Assembly (NCBI GenBank): GCA_012934845.2
Contig: WNNJ02002942.1
Location: 124,001-188,000, forward strand
Length of the DNA stretch: 64,000 nt
Origin: Pomphorhynchus laevis
Lineage: Eukaryota; Acanthocephala; Palaeacanthocephala; Echinorhynchida; Pomphorhynchidae
Reading direction: 5' to 3'
A model generated the notes under the pieces. The model had not been told where the DNA came from. It did no database searches and worked only from the letters and a program-made list of their open reading frames with translations. The stretch's first letter is position 1. Each line of letters begins with the position of its first letter. Positions 54,051 to 63,859 of the stretch are shown one piece after another. The translations under genes were made by a program, and so were the position numbers.

Positions 54051-54552
54051 ATTATTATCGTCGCTGCTCCACTTTCCTAGAATTCTTTGCCAGCATACGT
54101 TTGTTTTTCCTCGTCGCTTCCACTCTTTGAACGACGTCTACGTTCTTGCACTATGGCTCCTCCTCCATGATAAATCAGGAAATTAATTTCTTAAACATCT
54201 TATTCAATTCAAAATTATATCATACATTTTCAACGAACCACTTAACATATTTTTGTTTTCTCTTGACGTGTTGCTACATTACATCTATATACTTCCTTCA
54301 ATTTCAAAACAAATTCATTTTATATTTTCGTTTGTGGAAATTTCCGCTCCAACGGAAAGGAAATTTCCGCTGGGCCAAAGTTCAAATATGGAAAAAATTT
54401 AAATGATTGATGGTTAGAATATAAATAAAAACTGATTCTATTGAATTATTATATTAATCAACAAATGATATTAATTTTATTTAAAAAAGGATTTTTTTTA
54501 AATCCTGACTAAATTGCATTTCGCATAAGCATCCATTAATGTTCCTAAACTA

Positions 54553-54625
54553 AATTTGTTTTGTTGTGGTCATGTAAGCGTGCGCTGGCACGCATTTGCC
54601 ATGTTAAATAAATCTTGTTTTTAAA
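54553..54625 (+). mobile_element. LINE-A2 3' UTR only (copy 4)
   Basis: About 70 bp: GTTGTGGTCATGTAAGCG, hairpin GCGTGC–GCTG–GCACGC at 54578–54593, TTAAATAAATC and a T run. One of the shortest insertions possible for a LINE. Confidence 0.8.
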
Positions 54626-54792
54626 ATTAATTATTTTACTTCAAATAAAAAATCGTAAAAATTAAAATAAGTATCAAATTAGGCATTATATAATTCGCGT
54701 GACTGAGACAATTAAAATAAAATCATTGCATTACTACAGATCTAAACCATTCAAATTGCAAGTACTGTGTTTAAAAATTGCATATGTAAAGG

Positions 54793-55332
54793 TTAACTAA
54801 CCAGACTTTTCATCATCCATACTTTACCGTCATTATTTGAGTTGATTACTTGTTTTAAATGTGAATTAGTTATTTTTGAAAACAGATCCCTAGACCCTTG
54901 AAAACTAGCGACAGGCTCACATACGCAAAAGCCACATCGCAAATAAAAATTCGTTGCATTGTCGGAAGTAAGATATATTCTAGAAATTTCGTTTTTGTGC
55001 AGATAATCTTCCACTTGTTTTAAAAATATTGTTCCCAGTCCTTTTTGTCTACAGCCCTTCCGTATAAGAAATGATTGCAAGAAAACCGAATTCGTGTCTA
55101 ACGGATGATTTACTTGTTTTAATAACTGAACGAAACAACATCCAACAACAAATTGGTCATCATCCTTAAAACAAACGAACCAGATAGGGAATTCGTCGTT
55201 AGACTTTTTGATCGATTGATATCGCAGATTTTGATTTCTTGGCCATTCTTCACATAATATATCAACACATGCTGATATTAGATCGGTTTTATGGTGTAAA
55301 GGATATGTTTTAAGCTTTGTGGATCCTCTCAT
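54793..55332 (-). CDS. naa80: N-alpha-acetyltransferase 80-like (GNAT fold), actin N-terminus
   Basis: Single-exon, 179 codons, ATG at 55332, TAA at the end. GNAT fold with the acetyl-CoA loop RQKGLG (residues 95–100, Q/RxxGxG/A). NAA80-specific signs: ACVDILCEEWPR (21–32; human ACADLINDQWPR), FP at 48–49, IYLTSDNATNFYLRCGF (119–135), CEPV (138–141) and the C-terminal VWMMKSL (171–177), matching the FWMEK end of human NAA80. The enzyme acetylates the processed acidic N-terminus of actin in the cytosol. Shorter than the human protein because it lacks the N-terminal and proline-rich insertions. Uninterrupted and flanked by TEs on both sides. No convincing AATAAA downstream. Confidence 0.82.
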   Translation of the reverse strand: MRGSTKLKTYPLHHKTDLISACVDILCEEWPRNQNLRYQSIKKSNDEFPIWFVCFKDDDQFVVGCCFVQLLKQVNHPLDTNSVFLQSFLIRKGCRQKGLGTIFLKQVEDYLHKNEISRIYLTSDNATNFYLRCGFCVCEPVASFQGSRDLFSKITNSHLKQVINSNNDGKVWMMKSLVS

Positions 55333-55501
55333 TTACCAATTTCACAGAGTTGTTTGCTAAACTCAAATCGCGATTTATTTCCGCAATGAAAACTAATGTT
55401 GCCTTAAGCAATAAAATATAACGATATCTAATTCTGACTATATTTGCACAATTTTCTTGTTTCTGAAGAATATTATCTCTGCTGTTGTGTAATTGATTCA
55501 T
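55310..55501 (-). CDS. Small ORF (63 codons) overlapping the start of the NAA80-like gene
   Basis: ATG at 55501, stop at 55310–55312; overlaps the NAA80-like ATG by 23 bases in another frame. Reads MNQLHNSRDNILQKQENCAN then a mostly helical segment (YILLLKATLVFIAEI) and LVNERIHKA. Not recognised. Could be an upstream ORF, the first cistron of a two-gene transcript, or part of the 5' UTR with no product. Confidence 0.35.
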   Translation of the reverse strand: MNQLHNSRDNILQKQENCANIVRIRYRYILLLKATLVFIAEINRDLSLANNSVKLVNERIHKA

Positions 55502-55667
55502 AAATTAATAGGAATCTTGTTTGCAAACATTAAGCAAGCTTTCGTATCAATGTACTTGGTCCAGAATATTTCATAAATATTAAAAAGATTCTTTAATAAT
55601 TACAATAAAGTAACCTCGATAGCAACCAACAAAATTGGGGCTAATATCATTTGGTATTAACGAGATG

Positions 55668-55758
55668 TCATGTATTACATGACAACATTGTGAGCAAAGC
55701 TCAATAGTCGTATAAAATAAAATAAAAAACATTGAGTTGCTAAAGAAGCTTGTTTAAA
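55668..55758 (-). mobile_element. LINE-B 3' end (right part of the copy split by LINE-A1 copy 3)
   Basis: Minus strand continues R-FKQASLATQ from the C-terminal fragment at 59417–59575 and then the 3' hairpin GAGC–TTT–GCTC at 55692–55702. Together they are one LINE-B copy interrupted by A1 copy 3. Confidence 0.75.
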
Positions 55759-55767
55759 TCGTTTTAA
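55759..55767 (-). repeat. Target-site duplication, 3' side of LINE-A1 copy 3
   Basis: TTAAAACGA on the minus strand, the same nine bases as at 59408–59416. Confidence 0.85.
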
Positions 55768-58700
55768 TAATAATACGAATTTATTAAATGTGGCAAATGC
55801 GTACAAGCTGTACGCTTACAAGTCCACAAACAAAAATGAAAAAGTCGAGCAGATAAATTGTTTAAATGGGATCGGATTTGTCGTTTAAAGCACGGCAAGG
55901 AAGTTGATTGACGTATATGAATGGGCAAATGGTTCCACGATAGAGGAGCAGCCACAATGAAGGAGCGGGGTCCAAAGGAGGTAGAGCAGTTTGGGACATG
56001 TAAAAGAAGGGAATTACAGGAACGCAAGGAGCAGTAAACAGGACGAGAATTATCAAGAAAAGGAAGATTGAGAAATGAAGGGGTATGAAGAGTTACAAGG
56101 CGGAAAGCAACGATAAGAAGACGAATTTGAACACGACAATAAATTGTAGGCAAATCGAGAGAAGCAAGATGGTAGGATGTATGATCAAAACGACGAAGAC
56201 GGAGGAGAATTCGGACGGCTGCGTTGACGATGCGTTGTAGGGGAAGAAGAGTGGATTTAGGTGAGTTGGAAAATAGACTAAGACAATAATCGAGTCTAGA
56301 AAAAAGGAGAGAAGATATTAGAGTTATACAAGAAGGTAAATCGATCAATCTACGAACTTGACGGAGGTTGCGGAGTATCAAGGTATATGAGCGTACTTTA
56401 TCTCTAACGAAAGGTTTAAGTGAAAGTCGGTTGTCAAAATGGAAGCTTAGGAAAACGAGATTATCAACGATTTGAATAATTGTAGAATTTAATGATACGG
56501 AGGGAGGTTCGAAATCGAGGCGTTGAGGTAGGATCCACATAATTTTGGATTTATCAGGATTCAGAGAAAGGCGAAGGGAAGAAAGATGATTGGAAATTGA
56601 GACAAGACAGTCGGAAGCAGAAACACTAAGATCGTGAATACGATAAACAGGTGCATGAGCATAGATGAGAATGTCATCAGCATATTGCATAGCATGGAAG
56701 TTAAATTTATGAGAAATCGAAGACAAATCACCAAGAAGAGAGAAAAGTATAGGGCCTAATACGGAGCCTTGTGGAACACCGGACGGAATAAACGAAGGAT
56801 GGGAGAGAGAAGAGTTAGAATAGACGCAAAATGTACGGTTTGACAGATATGAAGAAAACCATGATACAGTGGGTAAAGAGAAGCCATAATCATGACGAAG
56901 GCGATGTAGAAGAATCGAGTGATCGACGATGTCAAAAGCAGACGATAGATCAAGATAAACTATGACACTACATAATTTATGATCGCGCGAGATGAGTAAG
57001 TCATTATAAACTTTAAGACATGCAATTTCAGTAGAGTGATTAGAGCAAAAAGCGGCTTGGAAGGGAGGAAACAAGTTAGAGGAAAAGAGATATGTATTAA
57101 CTTGCTTGAGAACGAGACGCTCAAGGAGTTTAGATAGGGTTGGGAGAAGTGAGATTGGACGGTACGAAAATGGTAGTGAGGAGTCGAGAGATTGCTTTTT
57201 GATGAGAGAACGAACAGTGGTGCATTTCCAGATGGAAGGAAATGTACGGCTACGGATGGACGAGTTGAACAATGTGGTTAGGAAGGGTGAGATAGAGGAG
57301 CAATTATGTTTAAGCAAGTGAGTGGGAATTGGGTCAGAAGGAGAGGTTTTATTAGGTAATGACAGCAGAACCGAAGAAACTTCATCAGACAAAACGGGAA
57401 GAAGGTGGAATAGTTCTCGGAGGGAAGTATTTAAAGATAAGAGTGGGTACAAGGAGGCTACGGGTAGTAGGGAAAGTAAATTAGATAGCTTAGTTTGTAG
57501 ATAAGAAGAAAATTCATCACGATTTATATTACAAGAAGTAGATGATCGTGAAAGAATTGAGTTTAAGATTTTCCAATGAGATTTAGAGTTGGAAGATGAC
57601 TCGAGTTGATTTCGCCAAAAGATAGTACGTTTAGTACGTATAAGAATGAGATGTGAACGGCGTTGAGAAAAGTAGGAATCACGAAGATTTGGAGGGAGTG
57701 AGTTGGGTGAACGTTTAAGAAAGCGTTTATACATACGAAAAGAGTGACGGAGTCGACGCTTAGAAAGACTACAGTCAGAATCGAACCAGGGAGCATGGCG
57801 CAAGCGCTGGGAACGTCGAAGTCGACTAGGCAGAAGGTTATTGAGGATCGACGTAAGTTCAGAATCAAACAGAATGCAGAGATCATCGGGAGAGAGATAG
57901 TTAAGATGAAGTGAAAAGAGTGAAGAATTGAGTAAGGCTGTGCAGAGGATAGGAATATCGGGAAGCTTCCAGGGTCGACTTGGTGTAGATAATGGTAAAG
58001 GCGGAGGAGGATGGGGACGAGTAAGAGTTTCATGTCGATGTTTCTCAATGCGAGCTAAATTGAGCTGGGTAATATCAGAAGGGAAGCGGTCAGGAAAGAT
58101 ACGGCAAGTAGATAAAGTGGTAAGATGTTTAAAACGTTGGGAGAGTACTGAAGAGGCATATGAACTATGTCGGAAAACGATTTTTAAGAGTTGAGTTCTG
58201 AGATGATTGGATTTAGTGGATTTGTTTAAACGAATAAAGAATACAGGAGCGATATTATTGAAGAGGGATGGGTTAACATCAGGAAGAATGGTTGCTAGGA
58301 TAGACCTGAAAGCAGATACATCATCATCGAGGCGAGATTGTGGAGAAGCAGATTCGGAAAGCTTTAAGTTTGATATGATTATACAGCGATCGCGCGAAGG
58401 AAAACGATTTCGTGGAAGTGGTGGACGGACAGAGATGGTAGGAGTCGAGGCAGATGAGCGGGTAGCAGTGGAAATGACAGGGGTGCTTGATAGAGAATTA
58501 ATATTGGTTGGAGCAAGTGTGACAGGAGCGGGGTGTTGAATCGATTGATCAGAGATGTGACTGGAGATGATTTTAAATGAAGGATGTAAATTATTTGGAA
58601 GTGTTACGTGGGAGGTAGAGTAAGGAGAATAAAGATAGGTTGGGACATGAGTGACAGGAATGGAGTGTTGAATCACTTGATCAGAAATGTTACTGGAAAT

Positions 58701-59240
58701 GATTTTGATGGAAGAATGTAAATTATTGAGAAGTGATACGGGGGTGGTGGAGTAAGAAGTACGTGAGGAGAATAAAGAAGTTTGAGATTTATTTAGATTG
58801 GGTGAGGAATAGGAAAGAGGAGGTACGAGATGAAAAGCTTTACCGTTAGCATTCTTAGAATGAGAAAGATTAATGGAAGTTATGTACGTAGTAGAACGAG
58901 GAGTGTGAGAGAGAGTAGGTTCAATAATGTGATTATAAGATGCAAAATCAGGTGTTGATGCGAGGGAAACATCTAAAACAGCATTGGTCTGAGTGGTCGT
59001 GTGTGATACTGGAGTAGAGGAGCAGGATAACTGTAGTAGTCGTACTGATGTACAAAAATCGCATGTGAAATTTTTACGTTTATACACCGAGTGGTCGGAT
59101 ATTTTCACACGAACATGTGTTAATACATCACAATCTTTGGAATCGCATCCAACTTCAAAGCTGGTATAACCATCATTGGATTCCGCTGTGGAAGATTCTT
59201 GATTAGGAACAGGGATCTGAGATCGCGCTTTTTTAGGCAT
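55764..59240 (-). CDS. LINE-A1 fused ORF1–RT protein, 1158 codons, endonuclease deleted
   Basis: Open from MPKKARSQIPVP to the end of the RT C-terminus. Finger Cys at 32, 37, 60 and 63; RRM-like domain about 285–400 (RDRCIIISNLKLSESAS, LLKIVFRHSSYASSVL); junction near residue 404, where IEKHRHE runs into TLTRPHPPPPLPL; RT with SYRPISLLPTLSKLLERL, GVPQGSVLGP (about 822), QYADDILIYAHA (about 853), PLSWNHLPIHIRQSTSLPCF. Relative to copy 1, about 800 bp (28732–29531 equivalents) is missing: the end of ORF1 and all of EN up to past SDH. The deletion keeps the frame and has a 2-bp microhomology (AC). Catalytic Asp residues of the RT are present. Confidence 0.85.
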   Translation of the reverse strand: MPKKARSQIPVPNQESSTAESNDGYTSFEVGCDSKDCDVLTHVRVKISDHSVYKRKNFTCDFCTSVRLLQLSCSSTPVSHTTTQTNAVLDVSLASTPDFASYNHIIEPTLSHTPRSTTYITSINLSHSKNANGKAFHLVPPLSYSSPNLNKSQTSLFSSRTSYSTTPVSLLNNLHSSIKIISSNISDQVIQHSIPVTHVPTYLYSPYSTSHVTLPNNLHPSFKIISSHISDQSIQHPAPVTLAPTNINSLSSTPVISTATRSSASTPTISVRPPLPRNRFPSRDRCIIISNLKLSESASPQSRLDDDVSAFRSILATILPDVNPSLFNNIAPVFFIRLNKSTKSNHLRTQLLKIVFRHSSYASSVLSQRFKHLTTLSTCRIFPDRFPSDITQLNLARIEKHRHETLTRPHPPPPLPLSTPSRPWKLPDIPILCTALLNSSLFSLHLNYLSPDDLCILFDSELTSILNNLLPSRLRRSQRLRHAPWFDSDCSLSKRRLRHSFRMYKRFLKRSPNSLPPNLRDSYFSQRRSHLILIRTKRTIFWRNQLESSSNSKSHWKILNSILSRSSTSCNINRDEFSSYLQTKLSNLLSLLPVASLYPLLSLNTSLRELFHLLPVLSDEVSSVLLSLPNKTSPSDPIPTHLLKHNCSSISPFLTTLFNSSIRSRTFPSIWKCTTVRSLIKKQSLDSSLPFSYRPISLLPTLSKLLERLVLKQVNTYLFSSNLFPPFQAAFCSNHSTEIACLKVYNDLLISRDHKLCSVIVYLDLSSAFDIVDHSILLHRLRHDYGFSLPTVSWFSSYLSNRTFCVYSNSSLSHPSFIPSGVPQGSVLGPILFSLLGDLSSISHKFNFHAMQYADDILIYAHAPVYRIHDLSVSASDCLVSISNHLSSLRLSLNPDKSKIMWILPQRLDFEPPSVSLNSTIIQIVDNLVFLSFHFDNRLSLKPFVRDKVRSYTLILRNLRQVRRLIDLPSCITLISSLLFSRLDYCLSLFSNSPKSTLLPLQRIVNAAVRILLRLRRFDHTSYHLASLDLPTIYCRVQIRLLIVAFRLVTLHTPSFLNLPFLDNSRPVYCSLRSCNSLLLHVPNCSTSFGPRSFIVAAPLSWNHLPIHIRQSTSLPCFKRQIRSHLNNLSARLFHFCLWTCKRTACTHLPHLINSYYY

Positions 59241-59407
59241 GACCTTTTATCGATAGATTGAGCTCAATCCGCGAGCGTAGCGAGCGGAACTGACAGGAAT
59301 AATCTGGAACTGACAGGAATAATCTGGAACTGACAGGAATAATCTGGAACTGACAGGAATAATCCAGAACTGACAGGAATAATCCAGAACTGACAGGAAT
59401 AATCAGT
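55768..59407 (-). mobile_element. LINE-A1 copy 3, complete insertion with EN deleted
   Basis: 3,640 bp bounded by the 9-bp duplication TTAAAACGA. The 5' end lies within the 20-bp repeats (about 5.9 units, 59287–59404), showing that the repeats are the true 5' end. 3' hairpin GCGTAC–AGCTT–GTACGC at 55799–55815. No stop in 3.4 kb, the best preserved element of the window, so a recent insertion. Without EN it could only have moved with help in trans or lost EN after or during insertion. Confidence 0.9.
59287..59404 (-). repeat. LINE-A1 5' tandem repeat, about 5.9 units of 20 bp
   Basis: Same unit as the other arrays; two units read CCAG→CTGG-type variants. Begins ACTGATTATTCC immediately after the target duplication. 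Confidence 0.92.
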
Positions 59408-59416
59408 TCGTTTTAA
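59408..59416 (-). repeat. Target-site duplication, 5' side of LINE-A1 copy 3
   Basis: TTAAAACGA on the minus strand. Confidence 0.85.
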
Positions 59417-59575
59417 CGAACTGCACCCCACAATCTTCTTATCCAGCCGTTTCCATCTGTTGATGATTCGCCGATTGAATTGCATTGTCTTTGAATGAAT
59501 AATCAGTTTTCTACGCAGATAGAGTGAATGCCCATGCAATACAATGTCAGATTTTATGCCCATTAAATTATACAT
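59417..59575 (-). mobile_element. LINE-B C-terminal fragment (left part of the split copy)
   Basis: HGHSLYLRRKLIIHSKTMQF and RRIINRWKRLDKKIV, SSLKR: the LINE-B C-terminal domain, cut by the A1 insertion and continued at 55758. Confidence 0.75.
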
Positions 59576-59619
59576 CACGTGCCTAGAGTGAATACAAATT
59601 AATTAAATTGATTCAAATA

Positions 59620-59842
59620 TTATGTCTTGCGTTGAACATCGTCCGTGGGTTCCTTGGGTTGTTCGGAAAGCTGTCGTTGTTTGCTGCCATCGTATTCAAA
59701 GTCAAGACAACCTGGGCCATCGTCATTTGATAAGGCCGAGATACGGTAATTATGTCCGCTGATATTGATGCTTGCATAGGTAGTGTACGTTCGCTCTATG
59801 TCCCTCGTTAGCACAATATGACGTTGACCTGATTCAACAATC
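59620..59842 (-). CDS. Possible last exon of an unrecognised gene
   Basis: After an acceptor-like ACAAGCATCATAG the frame reads IVESGQRHIVLTRDIERTYT, then YASINISGHNYRISALSNDD, GPGCLDFEYDG and a polar tail EPTDDVQRKT with stop. Balanced composition unlike the LINE pieces around it. I do not recognise the family. May equally be a fragment of an unknown element. Confidence 0.3.
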
Positions 59843-59849
59843 TATGATG

Positions 59850-60600
59850 CTTGTGTTTAATCGAATTGTGTGGAAAGTGTGGATTCCCGTGTCGCATGTT
59901 CTGAAGTTTCAGATTGCAAAAGAATCAAATTATTAAAGACGGTTATTTTTTGAGTCTATGCACATCAACGGCAGTGGTGAAAGGATGCATGGAAATAAAT
60001 CAAATTATAATTTAAAAATTCCGATCGATACTATGGACTAAGAAAACATCTTATAATTCCGCACTTATGGGATATAAGACGATTTGTGTTTTAAAAAGTT
60101 TTAACTTGAAAAGGTCACTGTGATTAACCGATACGTTGTTACAATTAACTCAAGCAAAAATTTTTTATCGTGTGGATAATTAATAATGCCTTATAAACAG
60201 AATCCATCTTTATGTCTTCAGAATCCATTTCCGTCAGAATCATCATTTCATTGCGTCCATACAATTTTAAGGTTTTGTCTAGGGTTATGCAAAATCTTTC
60301 ACAAAAAGCACAAATCATGAAAATCTTAAGTGAACGACACGCTCTTCATGTGAAGCATTTCTAACCTGACATTGTATGGAAAGTACATTATATTAAAATG
60401 TTGCAATATTATATAAAATTAATATAAAATCAAGAAAATGGCAGAAAACGCGTGTTGTCTGTTTTTCGCAAAAAATAAACCGTTACACGTATCTTGATGC
60501 TTATCCTCTTTCAAAAATCTGAAATCGTGAATAAAATATCCAAGCATCGTTACTATTCGCTTGTCAATCTCGAAGAAGCTTATTATCAAATCGATATTAT
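59850..60600. other. No supported feature
   Basis: AT-rich, no domain-bearing frame on either strand. Could hold the rest of the gene suggested at 59620–59842, but I see no exon. Confidence 0.4.
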
Positions 60601-61099
60601 TATTCCAATACATATCAAAGCCAAAAGGCTATTCAGACAGAGTCCAAATAATAAGAAAAGCAAATAGTCAGTCAACGTAACTAATTAGTGTATTCCAGTT
60701 GTAGTGTCAAATGGCGGCATTGTTCACATATCCATTTGTAGCATCGTGATTTAAACGTTCTCAAACTTTGGTCAGCAATGACTTCCTCAGGCAACGAATT
60801 CCACATGTTAATTCCTCTCATCGAGAGTCTATACACTCTTAATAATCTGCCAAATCCAAATTTATACAAGACTTTGCTATGTCCCCGCAACTTACCTACC
60901 GGCCTAGTGATTACATCGTTGGGATAACCCACCGCATCATTCGACATATGCCATAGACATTGCATTTCCAAGGATATGAACCTCTCACGTACCGACAACA
61001 TCCCAATACGACTTAGACGTACATAATAGTCAATACCACTTAAGCCAATACAGAGCCTCGATCCGCGCCTAAGAATAGACTAGGTATAATAGTTCTTGC

Positions 61100-61478
61100 T
61101 TAGTGTTCAAATTCGTCTTATTCTCGTTGCTTTCCACCTTGTAACTTTTCATATCCCTTCATTTCTCAACCTTCCTTTTCTTGATAATTCTCGTCCTGTT
61201 TACTGTTCCTTGCGTTCCTGTAATTCCCTTCTTTTACATGTCCCAAACTACTCTACCTCCTTTGGACTCCGCTCCTTCCTGGTGGCTGCTCCTCTATCGT
61301 GGAACCATCTGCCCATTCATATACGCCAATCAACTTCCCTGCCGTGCTTCAAACGCCAAATCCGATCCAATTTAAACAATTTATCTGCTTGACTTTTTCA
61401 TTTTTTGTTAGTGGACTTGTAAGCGTGCAGCTTGTACGCGTTCGCCACGTTAAATAAATTTGTATTTTTATAAGTGAC
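61100..61478 (+). mobile_element. LINE-A1 copy 4, 5'-truncated, nested in LINE-B copy 6
   Basis: Last ~95 codons of ORF2 (IRLILVAFHLVTFHIPSFLN to LNNLSA) and 3' UTR with hairpin GCGTGC–AGCTT–GTACGC (61423–61439; one G·U pair). About 97% identical to copy 1 over this part. Target duplication not clear by eye. Confidence 0.9.
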
Positions 61479-61574
61479 AGGGAAACAAGCCTGAATGCAG
61501 TACTACAAGTGTGACCTGACGAGGGAGATAAATAACCTCTTGAACATATGACAGCTTAACCTGAGGAATGTACT

Positions 61575-62276
61575 TTAATTACAATATAACGCCCTAGTAG
61601 CTTTACCTAGAAAGAAGTTAGTGTTCAACTTTGTTTTCAAGGGTCGATGGACAATAATCCCTGAATCCTTATGATGAGACACTTCCTTTAAGACAATATC
61701 TCCAATATAGTACCTTAGAGTTTCAAACAGGCGACCTAGTTGTATGAGGACACATTTATCAACATATAACCGTAGTCCGGTAGAATCGCACCACTTGATC
61801 AGAGAGTTTAGATCATTTTGTAACGATACTCGATCAGCAGGACTTCTAATGATCGACCAAATCTTTAGATCGTCTGCAAAAGCTAGATGAGAGCATGATA
61901 AGCGGAGTAGCAGATCATTAATGAGGATTATAAAGACCAGTGGACCAAGGACTGATTCGTGCAGTACGCCAGAATTAACATTCACCGAATAAGAAAACAC
62001 ACACCCCATACAAACTCGGAAAGACCTATTCGATAGAAATTGCCTGACCCACTCACAAATATATGAATGGAGTCTATAGTGATACAGTAAAGACACTATG
62101 CCGTCGTGTGGTACCCTATCAAAAGCTTTCGAAAAATCAAGGAATACTGTATGAACCTGAAACCCAGCCCCCAGAGCATCATCCCATTTTTCACGCGCAG
62201 TTAGTAGGTTAGTAAGACATGAACGTCCGATCCTGAAACCATGTTGAGATTCAACCAATATGTGATTACGATCCAA
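61575..62276 (-). pseudogene. LINE-B reverse transcriptase of copy 6
   Basis: QHGFRIGRSCLTNLL, VFLDFSKAFDRVPHDGIV, FLSNRSFRVCMG, then LHESVLGPLVFIILINDLL (the usual PQGSVLGP is altered), LAFADDLKIWSIIRSPADR, KCVLIQLGR. Catalytic FADD is kept. Confidence 0.82.
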
Positions 62277-62899
62277 ATGATCCCTGATTCTACTAGCAAT
62301 GATTCTTTCTAAAAGTTTGCAGAATATGCTCGTCTAGCTAATGGTCCGCGCAAAAGCTTGTGGGATGCTTTTTGGGAATAGGCACCACAATGGCACACGT
62401 CTAACTGTCAGGAATCCAAGATGTGTCATGGCTGTATCTAAAGAACATAGTTAAATCATTGCTCAGTACGTTCGCCAGGGATTTAACGAGGAAGGGGGGG
62501 GGCAATATTGTCTGATCCCGGAGATGTAAACGGATCGAGTTTCATAACCTCGTTCAATACCTCATCTATTCTGAGTGGACAAACACAACACCGATGAGCA
62601 ACCGGAACATATTTCCAAGTAAAGTCATGCAGTTTGTTAGAGGTCAAAGCCTGCACTAAGACGCCATCAGCTAAATGTTGGCGATTAGAGACGGATCGGT
62701 CAAAGTTTTAGTTGGCGTTTGGATTGAGCTAATTGTGGCGACAAGAGTTCTGTTGTTTCTTACATAAGACCAAAACCTCCTAGGATTCAAAGATGCATCC
62801 CTGGCGATACTATCTTCGTACGAATAGCGTTTTTGAAATTTTAGCCGATTACATAAGTTCCGAGAGTCGATGTAGGCACGTTTGGAAGCAGGAGCACGC

Positions 62900-63859
62900 C
62901 TAAATTCGCGCCACAATTTGTTGCGGGTTTGATAGCATCAAGAAACTCTCTGTCGAACCAAGGAGGATGCTATGCTTGGACTTGCAGGCACGTAGCGGAG
63001 CAAAGATATCAGAAATTCGCTTCAATTCATCATTAAGCAAATTAAAGACTTCTGGAACCTCCAAACTGAAGTAAATACGAAGACTATCACAGATACCATT
63101 TGGGAAGCTTGCAGCTAGTTGACTAGCATCAACACCTACCCAACAACGTTTTTTAAAATTAGAGTTTTGTGAGGCCCTGTTGAACAGCGACAGTCGCATA
63201 GAGAGTACACAGTGATCGCTATTGCCAATTGGTGCGTCATAACGAACACCTGAAACGTCACCCAAACACTTAGTAAAGACCAAATCGAGTATAGAAGGCG
63301 TCCCTGTCACACAAGTAGGTTCTTTAATATGTTGAACTAGTAGCATCTCAAGTAACAGAAAGTCACTCAGTACTTTTTCTGATTCCGTGAATTGGTCGTG
63401 AATGACTATTTTCCAGTCTATTTGGTGGATATTGAAGTCACCCAGGAGCAAAATCAGAGGATACGAAAATAAACTCAGCAAATGTGGTTTAAGAGAGTCA
63501 AATCTTAATTTATAGGACGGAGAACGGTAAATGACACGGAATCGGGATCGTTGGCCATTTCCCAATGTAAAAGCAAGACCTTCAAAGGAAGAACCGATAT
63601 TGTCGCGAAAATCATAGATATTTGATACCAGCAGACTATTTCGCACATAGGCGGCTACCCCATCTCCACGTTTACCACTCGAGCGATCCGAACGTATTAG
63701 AAAATAGTTAGGGATGGCAACACAATCATCCGAAATGTTAGAATGTAGCCATGTTTCGGTTATACAAAATACATCAAAACGTTTCGAAGCAACTATGAAT
63801 TTAATTTCAGAGAACTGAACTAAGAGACTACGACGAGTCCAATATATGGGAATGAACAA
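62900..63859 (-). pseudogene. LINE-B AP-type endonuclease of copy 6
   Basis: 319 codons without a stop. VFCITETWLHSNISDD, GDGVAAYVRNSLLV, VIYRSPSYKLRF, LLLGDFNIHQIDWK, PSILDLVFTKCLGD, APIGNSDHCVLSM: the full set of catalytic EN motifs (Glu of ETWL, Asp/Asn of GDFNI, Asp-His of SDH). Start unclear; the ATG at 63859 is inside the usual N-terminal strand (NxRS motif missing), so the true start lies upstream. Confidence 0.85.

Noticed and set aside
57106-58539. Plus-strand frames opposite LINE-A1 copy 3
   Set aside because: Antisense shadows of the 1158-codon LINE frame.
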